From Conidiobolus incongruus B7586 (taxonomy: Eukaryota > Entomophthoromycota > Entomophthoromycetes > Entomophthorales > Conidiobolaceae): 16,488 nucleotides of DNA. Position 1 is the first letter of the stretch. Each line of letters starts with the position of its first letter. Positions 9,398 to 16,488 of this stretch are shown here, one piece after another. Under the pieces are notes generated by a model, which had not been told where the DNA came from, did not search any database, and saw only the letters and a list, made by a program, of their open reading frames with translations. Where the stretch lies: the NCBI GenBank assembly GCA_000697335.1, contig JNEM01011926.1, positions 1 through 16,488 on the forward strand, read 5' to 3'. Both the position numbers and the translations under genes were made by a program.

Positions 9398-11897
9398 TTA
9401 AAACCTTATTCGAAATTTGTCAACGGGTACCTTGTGATCCTTCCTAAGTCCCATACATTCCAATTCCATCATCCTAACCGAAGTCCTTCTAACCAATTGT
9501 GTCACCTCTTCCAATCTCTTTCCCATCCTCAACAAATCAAACGGGGATCCAGGGGTATCAGTAGCATATAATGGTAACAAAATTTCCAATGCGCGTTGGG
9601 GATTATCTGTTAATACTGAAGAAGATTGTAATAATAGAGTATGAGTTTGAATGAGAAGTTCAGGGATGTAGAGACGTCGGAGGTAGTCAGTATCTGGATC
9701 AATATTGGCATTAGCATCAGTATCTGTAGAAGTGAGAGTAGTGGGAAATACGAGATAGTTGAGATTTGCAAAATCGTTAAAACACAATTCCATATTTAAA
9801 CTCTGAGCCCTCAAATCACTTTGCCACTCTCCAAACCCAGGATCATCCGGTGATACATTCTCTGCCAACTTCTGTCTCAACCTCCAAAGAATTTTGAAAC
9901 AATTGACAAGTTGAGTATGTTGGTGAAATTCCACAATGTTTTTGTTGACATCGTCCGCGGAAGTTGTCAAACAGTCGTTGATGAAATCTCTCGATTGGAA
10001 ATTGATCCACTCTTGTTTGACATTGTCTGGAATGGATTTGATAAGTTGTCTAGCTTGGTATAGTTTACCACGAGTTAGGAAGATCCTAATAATACGGTTG
10101 GCAACCTCTGCAGCTTCGAGATGAGTTGAAGGGTTCGTGACTACCCATGAGATAGCATCAATTAAGAGACGATCACAAGTTTTTGTTTTACTGGAGTCGT
10201 AGGTCGGTAAAGTTTCTGAAATGCTGAGGGTATCGTCCATCAAGTCCGGTAGGGACCCTAACGCGTGACTGATTGCTAGATCTGCAGTCTGCATGATAAT
10301 ATCCTTAACGCTAAGTCCGTAGCCCGAAGCGTATCTGATAAATTCATTACGGAGTGCTGCATCCGGTTCCAATTTGATTAAGAAGCTGGAATAGGCTAAG
10401 ATTTGGTCATTCAACGGTAATTTGGAGCAGTAGAGTGCGACCATTCTGCTAGGGACACTCTCCAGCTCGTTGATATAAGTGATAAGTGATGTTGAATCCA
10501 ATATCATGTCATTCTGCGTCAAATAAATATAAAGATGGGCGAAGAATCTCTTCATGGTGCTATTATTCCAAGCTGGATCATTCGAATGGAGAGCAACCTT
10601 CGCGAAGTTGAATAACTGATCAAACTGACCTCTAATCAAATAGTCCTGGACAATATGGAACGGAGCGTTGGGATCGTAACCATCCGTAGGGAATTCCCTC
10701 GACATTTTTAAGAGTTGATTCACCGTTGTAAAGTTGACGGATTTGCGATTGGGACGACTTTCCATTTCCGAAATTTTCCTTTCGATGTAAAAGTCTACTC
10801 TCTTGTCGATTTCACATGAGATTAAGGCCCATAGATGGTCCTCCCAACTTGAGCACACTGGAGTGAGTTGGGATAAATTACCGCTGAGGAGAGCATAAAG
10901 TGCACGTTCGTACGGATTAAACTTCCTATAGTTGGACAACTTTTCACACCTTTTTTTGAATTGAACCCTGTTGAAATTGCCGCTAAAGTCGCGATCGTAA
11001 TCCATGGATGACGGGTAGTTCAAGTACTTGGCACCGTTGAATGTTGCAACTCTCCAAGGTTCATTATACTTGACAGCTATGTCGATCGCATCGTCTATTC
11101 TTCCTTTACGAAAGTGCTCAAATATAGATCTGCTCAACAGTACATCCCTCTGCTTTGCTTCTGTAGTCAATTTCGTCCCCGGGGTCCTGAATTCGCAGTC
11201 CAAATCCAACTGAGTTTTGGTCACATATCTATCATTAGCGTTCCTCAAAATTTCTGAACAAGTGTCCCACCCCCTCAAATTCGAGGGCATTTGCTTCGGC
11301 TCCGGTGCAATATTTTCCAACCATAGACGAATTGCCTAAAAACTGATTAGAACTGTTACAACCTCTGTTAATAAAAAACTTACATTTAAATCCGAAATAT
11401 CTCTATCCGTTTGATACAATCTCTCGACCAATTTCCCTTCCAAAATCCTGGGATTTAGCCTGAGTTTGCGTTTTCCTAATCCCCTAAAAGTTTCAACGTC
11501 TTCGTGATCGTTGATACTATAGTGGAATTGTGATTTTGAAGATATAAGTTCTTTGGCAAGTTTCCAAGTATTTAATTCTTCAATTCTTTCTTCACTGCTG
11601 TCATTTGTCAAACTATATGGAAGTTAGTCATTTGAAAAATTGGTTGAAGGACATTTACCTTTGGGTTAATTCCAATATGAAATAATCTACAATTTCCGAA
11701 TTATTATAATCTTGAGCGTTTAAAGCTTGCTCTAGTGTGAGTACATTGGTGGAGTCGTAACTGTCGATATATTCTAAATTGTTGCTATATGTTTCTCCCA
11801 GGGTTTGGTGGCTTGATGAATTGGGGGATAGTGATAGTGAGTTTGTCATTTGAAGAGGCACTGACATTTTTGTGGTATTAAAAGATTTGGATTTCAT
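9398..11897 (-). CDS. NUP84: Nuclear pore scaffold protein Nup84/Nup107
   Basis: Predicted 801-residue protein from three exons: 11897-11659, 11612-11384 and 11335-9398. It is the Nup107/Nup84 subunit of the Y-shaped nuclear pore scaffold (Nup107-160 complex), a largely alpha-helical protein needed for pore assembly and mRNA export. The diagnostic block is at about residues 249-326: NEPWRVATFNG matches the family's GQPWRAASL-type motif, and YERALYALLSGNLSQL with VCSSWEDHLWAL matches the human YERAIYAALSGNL / VCDTWEDTVWA block. The length lies between yeast Nup84 (726) and human Nup107 (925). The N-terminal 80 residues are Ser/Asn/Thr-rich and look disordered. The start is the first ATG in frame; the ATG at codon 11 has a better A-rich context and could be the true start. 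Exon joins keep the frame, and the introns have GT-AG ends. The gene has a higher G+C content than its surroundings, as expected for constrained coding DNA. It looks intact and is presumably essential. Confidence 0.93.
11336..11383 (-). other. Intron 2 of NUP84 (48 bases)
   Basis: Donor GTAAGT, branch-like CTAAT and acceptor TTTTTTAG on -. Removing it joins ...DISDLN to AIRLWLENIAP in frame (phase 0), restoring the conserved stretch before the PWR block. Very short, as in many early-diverging fungi. Confidence 0.85.
11613..11658 (-). other. Intron 1 of NUP84 (46 bases)
   Basis: Donor AG/GTAAAT, a strong fungal-type branch point ACTAAC, and acceptor ATATAG about 10 bases after it on -. Splicing splits a Ser codon (phase 2) and joins FILELTQS to LTNDSSEERIEEL in frame. 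Confidence 0.85.
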
Positions 11898-12924
11898 ATA
11901 AGAGGTGACTTTGATGAATTAAATTTGTTATGATAATTTTTGAGATTGAAATTATGGGATTTCAACTTTCCTAATTTCTTTGTTTAATTTGAGCTAAATT
12001 TAGTGAATAAAGGAAATAAAGAATTAATCAATGAAAATTTGATTTACAAATCAAAGAGCAAATATGTAGCTAATTTTATTTAATAATAAAGTTTTTGTAT
12101 AAGTATAAATATTATTTATTTTTCTCCTTGTCAATTCAATATATTTCAATTTATTGGATTATTTAACTATCTTAGATATCTTAATTACTTAAATTGAGGT
12201 TGAGGTTATCCACACATATATATAATAATCGAAAATCAAATCATTCTCACCGAAACTGATAAAATTTTAGGTAATTTACTATAATTTAATAAATATTGAA
12301 TTTAATCAAAATTTTGAATTAATAAACAGACCTTAATATAGTAGGTTCAATATTGTAATTTAATTTTAATAATATCACTTGTATAAAAATCAATTGGTGT
12401 TTACATAATTTATTTTAATAAACAAATGATATTAATTCAATATTTAGATTTTTTTAATTTTATTATTAATTAATAATATCTATATTTGTTTGTAATATTG
12501 AATTTTATTTCACAACTTAATGATTCTGAATTAATGAATTTCAAAAATATTTATCCAATAGATTCATATTATTATAGCTTAATATACTATAGATTCTTAA
12601 AATTTGCAATATTATAACAAATTGATTCAATTCGATAAACACTCATTTCTATTAGGTATTCTGATATTTGACCTGATTTATAATTTTTATATCAAACACT
12701 ATTTCAATGATATTGTGTTAGTATCCCAGTTTTAATAATTTCTTTAATTTGACTATTCTGAGCATCAATATCAATATTCAATCAAGACCTAGACAAACTA
12801 TCACTTGCAACCCAGTTACAACTATATTATTTTACACTTATAAAAGTCAATTGTGAAATAATTGAAAATCAAATTAATGTTATTCACATATTATCTAATC
12901 CAATTATGTTCCATTCAAACTTTA
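11898..12924. other. A/T-rich upstream region of NUP84
   Basis: About 1 kb of A/T-rich DNA. The 11898-12000 part is the presumed promoter and 5' leader of NUP84 on -, with no distinctive regulatory site. The rest has no supportable gene, RNA or repeat. Confidence 0.5.
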
Positions 12925-13481
12925 CTACGTCCAGAATTCTTGGTTTAATATATTTATCGCATCTTGCTCATACGGATAAACTGGAGCAATAAACCAGTAC
13001 TGAGGACCATCACAAGGATACACCATAATACAACCACACCCCGAAAAACTTCTAAATACACTTTAATTACACCGGTGGCTTTTGTTTTAGAAGTCTGATT
13101 TTGGGTTTTGCTAATCATAACTATACTTTTATTACCGATTATCCTCTTTTTCTATCTCTAGAACTCCCAAGAGTAACAACGCTATTCTATAGTATTATTG
13201 AACCTATCTTTCTACTCAGTAACTTTGTAACTTAAAGTCAAATTTATTACAATTTTTTTATTCAATTTTGTATAAATTTATACTATGATCTTCACTTTAA
13301 TTTGCCTGATTTGCAATTAGTTGCATATAATTTTCTCAACTGTCTACTTATTACAACCCAACTGATTCTTATGGCCCCCAAGCTTGTAAATCACATGGCC
13401 ACCTATATATCTGACCATTGAGATGGAATCCTTGAGTTGGTAATAATGCCAATTGCCAATCCTCTTATAATTCTTATTCAT
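12925..13481 (-). pseudogene. Two base-richer patches, probably an eroded gene on -
   Basis: Two patches richer in G+C (about 12925-13120 and 13345-13481) are separated by ordinary A/T-rich DNA. On - they carry short frames of convincing composition. 13464-13369 is 31 residues (includes GQIYRWPCDLQAWGP). 13062-12925 is 45 residues (includes IMVYPCDGPQYWFIAP). Overlapping them in other - frames are 13481-13344 (45 residues from ATG, includes NYKRIGNWHYYQLKD) and 13118-12954 (54 residues from ATG, with a hydrophobic core VVVLWCILVMVLSTGLLL). Only one frame per patch can be ancestral, and I cannot tell which. An open + frame also crosses 12961-13101. No family is recognised. The most likely explanation is an old host gene relic; a live gene with unrecognised introns is the alternative. 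Confidence 0.3.
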
Positions 13482-14324
13482 TGAATATTTAGACCGTTAA
13501 TATTATATACTGAGTTAATATTACTATCTCGAACTTATCATAACTAATTTATTTTAGGCTTTGTAGAATTATTATCTCTTTTTATATACTCTTTGATATC
13601 TATTTTAAATTATAATTATATAATTTTATCTGTTAAAACTAATGAAGAAAATTTAATTAATTTAAACTGACTCTAGATTCCTGTTACTGATAATTAAATA
13701 TTAATAGCATTTGACTACTATTATACTTAGTAAATTTGATTTATTTTTGTAATGCTATTGGAAATTAATATGAATGATTAAATATTTAAATGGAATAAGG
13801 TCAATAAAACAATTTTGGTTTTTAATAATGGCATATAATCTTATAACTAATTAATTTCATATTTGTTTATATTAAATAAAAATAAGGAAATATTCGAAGA
13901 ATTTATTATTATTGTTTGTTTTAATAAAATATAATGATAATTATCTCAAACAGTAGTATGTTATGAAAATTGCTATAAATTAAAATAATCAATTAAAATA
14001 ATCAACAAACACCGTATAATGAATAAAAAAGTTATTCATTTAATTGTTAACCAGTATTTTAATATTTTAATAACTGTATTAATAGTTCAAATTAAAATAA
14101 TAATAGTAAATAAATATATTGAGAGTGAAAGCATACAAACATTGCTAGAATGGTCTGATATAAGATTCAAACAAAGCTTGCTTAATAAATTATAAAAAGA
14201 TAATTGGTTCAAGATCATTATTAATGAATAATATAATAAAAGCAAAATAAACTGTAAATATTAATATTTATTATATAAATCAAATTAAAAAAGATCTTTG
14301 AATTGTTTTAAATACTATTTAGAT
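13482..14324. other. A/T-rich intergenic stretch
   Basis: No gene is visible. It contains a perfect 13-base tandem duplication at 13978-14003 and otherwise A/T-rich sequence with stops in every frame. Confidence 0.5.
13978..14003 (+). repeat. Tandem duplication of a 13-base unit
   Basis: Two perfect adjacent copies of AATTAAAATAATC. It looks like replication slippage, with no role inferred. Confidence 0.75.
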
Positions 14325-14757
14325 ATGGATCAAAATATAAACATTTCTAGAAATATATTTCTTTCTTATTTAATAGTTAATCATGTCAGGCTTCCAAGAT
14401 TAATGCTATTGCAATTTTTTGGGCCTTTGGATACTAAAAAACCTGTACCAGGGTGATCAAATTTGATTAACTTTGGATAAGTTAAATTATAAGCCTAATA
14501 TATAAGCAATTATATTAAAATTATCTTATTTGTAAATTTGGAATTAGAGGAGATTGATTGTTTTATTCACACTCTTTTTTATTGAAATGGGAAATTACAG
14601 CAAATATGAGTATATTTTGGGTACTAGGAGTACCAGAAGTATTGATGGTAATGAAAGTGATAGAGGTGGTGATAAAGGTACAAGAATTAAACATATATTA
14701 GGTGATTATAATCAAACAATCCTTCTAGCTATAAAAATACAAAGGTTAAAAAAATAA
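14325..14757 (+). other. Patch with two short unidentified frames
   Basis: A 43-codon frame starts at ATG 14325 and ends at TGA 14454 (residues RLPRLMLLQFFGPLDTKKP). A 56-codon frame starts at ATG 14587 and ends at 14757 (residues YEYILGTRSTRSIDGNESD). They are in different frames, and no convincing intron joins them. The second lies in a GT- and GA-rich strand segment (about 14610-14690), where stops are rare on one strand by composition alone, and the - strand there is also open (residues VPLSPPLSLSLPSILLV). I recognise nothing. It may be a gene relic or simply a skewed-composition patch. Not called as a gene. Confidence 0.25.
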
Positions 14758-16488
14758 ATGCTTCAAAATCTTCACATTATAAAGATATTTAGAATTTCAA
14801 TCCATGGTAAATTACTAATATATAGAGTGAGCTCAAATTCCAAAACTGGCTATATTCCAATAAATTTTAAAATCAAGTTTAGTTAGCTGACAAATTAACT
14901 TATCTTTAATCAACTATAGTCAAAATTTGATAATAACTTCAAGCTTTTAGAAAGATAATGATTTGGTCCAATTTGAGTCAATATTATATAATAATCAATA
15001 TAATAATAAAAAATTCTTAATAAAAATTTCAATCAAAATATGACTATTGAAATAGATATATGATATAGCCTATAGCTTCAGTAATATAAAAAAATTAGAC
15101 ATTTGCCCATTGTAGTATATCGAATACTAGAAATTAGAAATTGTATGATTAATTCAAAATGTATATTAAATTAATTATTTAATATCTTAAAGCAATTTAA
15201 ATATAATTTGTAAATGAATCTTTTGATATATTTCACCAAAGTCATATATATTTAAAATGTGAACAATAATTAATATGCTTTAATTTTATAAATAATTTTT
15301 ATATTAGTATAACAGAATCTTAAAAATTAATTATTTTAATTATCAAAACTATGGATTAAAAGTATAAGACAAGCTATATTAATATATAATGTTAAATTTA
15401 ACTATTATTTATCAAAAATAATATAATCAAATATTCTCTTAATTGTTGAAATATAGCACAGAATATATTATATTTTATGATTCAATACAATTAGCTTAAT
15501 TGTTTTTTTATATATAATATTTCAAACTTCTTTGATATATTTTATATTTATTTTCTTTATTAGAGATAAAATATTGATTTTAAAAACTTTGCTATTAAAT
15601 ATATTAAAATTGATAAAATTTGTAATTTAATTAATTATTTCAATAATATTATATATAAGTAATATTTAATAAAATATAAATTATAAAACAATATTTTTAT
15701 GAATTTATTATTATATCAATTTATTTTATATTTTATCTGAATAAATTAATTTTCAAACGATAAAAGCATTGATATCTTTTATTTTAGAAATATTCACTAA
15801 AGGTTGCATTATTAATCAAATTATATTAGTTTTAAAAAATGGCAAATTTTTAAATTCTGATTTTACAAATTTATTTTTGATTTTAAAAGAATATATTTGC
15901 AAAGTAAATATTTTAAGTTAAAGACTTTTATAAATAAATATATTATATTAATGATAAAACAATTATTTGTTAAAAATTATATATTTAGTAATAATTATAT
16001 TTATTTTTAAAAAATTATTCTTTATTAATAGTTTTTATTGAAATATTAGTAAAACCAAACTATAAACTTTTTACAATTATTTATTATTTTCTAAAAATTA
16101 TTAAAAATATTATTTAATACAAACTAACTATATATTATTATACAAATTATCTAATTTAAAAAACTTATATTAAATAATAAATATTTATAAAAAAATTTAA
16201 TAATTATTTACTAATTATTTAGAAAATAAACAAAATATTAAAAATTATCTTTTTTAATAGAAAAACTTTAAACCATTTTAATGTTAGTTATTTAAATATA
16301 TTGTACATATTAATAATGATATTTAAGCCTATTAATTATAATATAGATTAAGTAAATTAAATAGTTTAAAATTAAAATTATTATAATTAAAAGAACCTAT
16401 TAAGATATAATTAAAAATCAAGGATTTTATTATAGATTCTTATATTTAATTCAAAATTATATTATAAAAATATTAAATTAAATTTAAA
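14758..16488. other. Featureless, extremely A/T-rich tail of the window
   Basis: About 1.7 kb, the most A/T-biased part of the window together with 2900-4100. From about 15140 onward G and C become very rare. No open frame has protein-like composition, and I see no long repeat unit, RNA gene or inverted repeat standing out from chance. Confidence 0.55.

Noticed and set aside
9374-11213. Short + strand open frames at 9374-9571, 9936-10124 and 11028-11213
   Set aside because: They lie antisense to the conserved NUP84 coding exon and are open only because of its coding composition.
14150-14220. GGTTCAAGATC near 14206 as a tRNA T-arm
   Set aside because: No acceptor-stem pairing, D-arm or anticodon arm could be fitted upstream.
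1-16488. CRISPR array, bacterial operons, ribosome binding sites
   Set aside because: No spaced direct repeats; spliceosomal introns and a nucleoporin gene show this is nuclear eukaryotic DNA.

Overview
This is a very A+T-rich eukaryotic window (by eye about three quarters A+T or more, with intergenic stretches close to pure A/T). It has few, mostly intron-poor genes, two tiny spliceosomal introns, a fungal-style Nup84/Nup107 nucleoporin and a rhodopsin-like (class A-like) seven-helix receptor. That mix points to an early-diverging fungus. Large families of rhodopsin-like receptors in an A+T-rich genome are known from Entomophthorales such as Conidiobolus coronatus, so I favour that lineage, but this rests on family knowledge and not on a database match.

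Layout. A single-exon receptor gene lies on + (350-1291). An intergenic stretch follows, with a base-richer island that looks like an eroded gene (2428-2871). A small secreted-protein gene lies on + (4445-4684). A clearly recognisable but broken receptor paralogue lies on - (6200-7196), inverted relative to the intact receptor. A region of unresolved, broken-up reading frames on + follows (7299-8497). The three-exon NUP84/NUP107 gene lies on - (9398-11897). Two further base-richer patches (12925-13481, 14325-14757) hold short, competing open frames I cannot name. The last 1.7 kb is almost featureless A/T.

Three genes look intact: the receptor (plasma-membrane signalling), the secreted peptide (outside the cell or cell wall) and the nucleoporin (nuclear pore scaffold). 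They do not form a pathway. The main story is gene-family turnover: a live receptor, a dead inverted copy about 5 kb away, and several relic islands of higher G+C stranded in A/T-rich DNA. I see no RNA gene, CRISPR array, autonomous transposon or virus-derived element that I can support.
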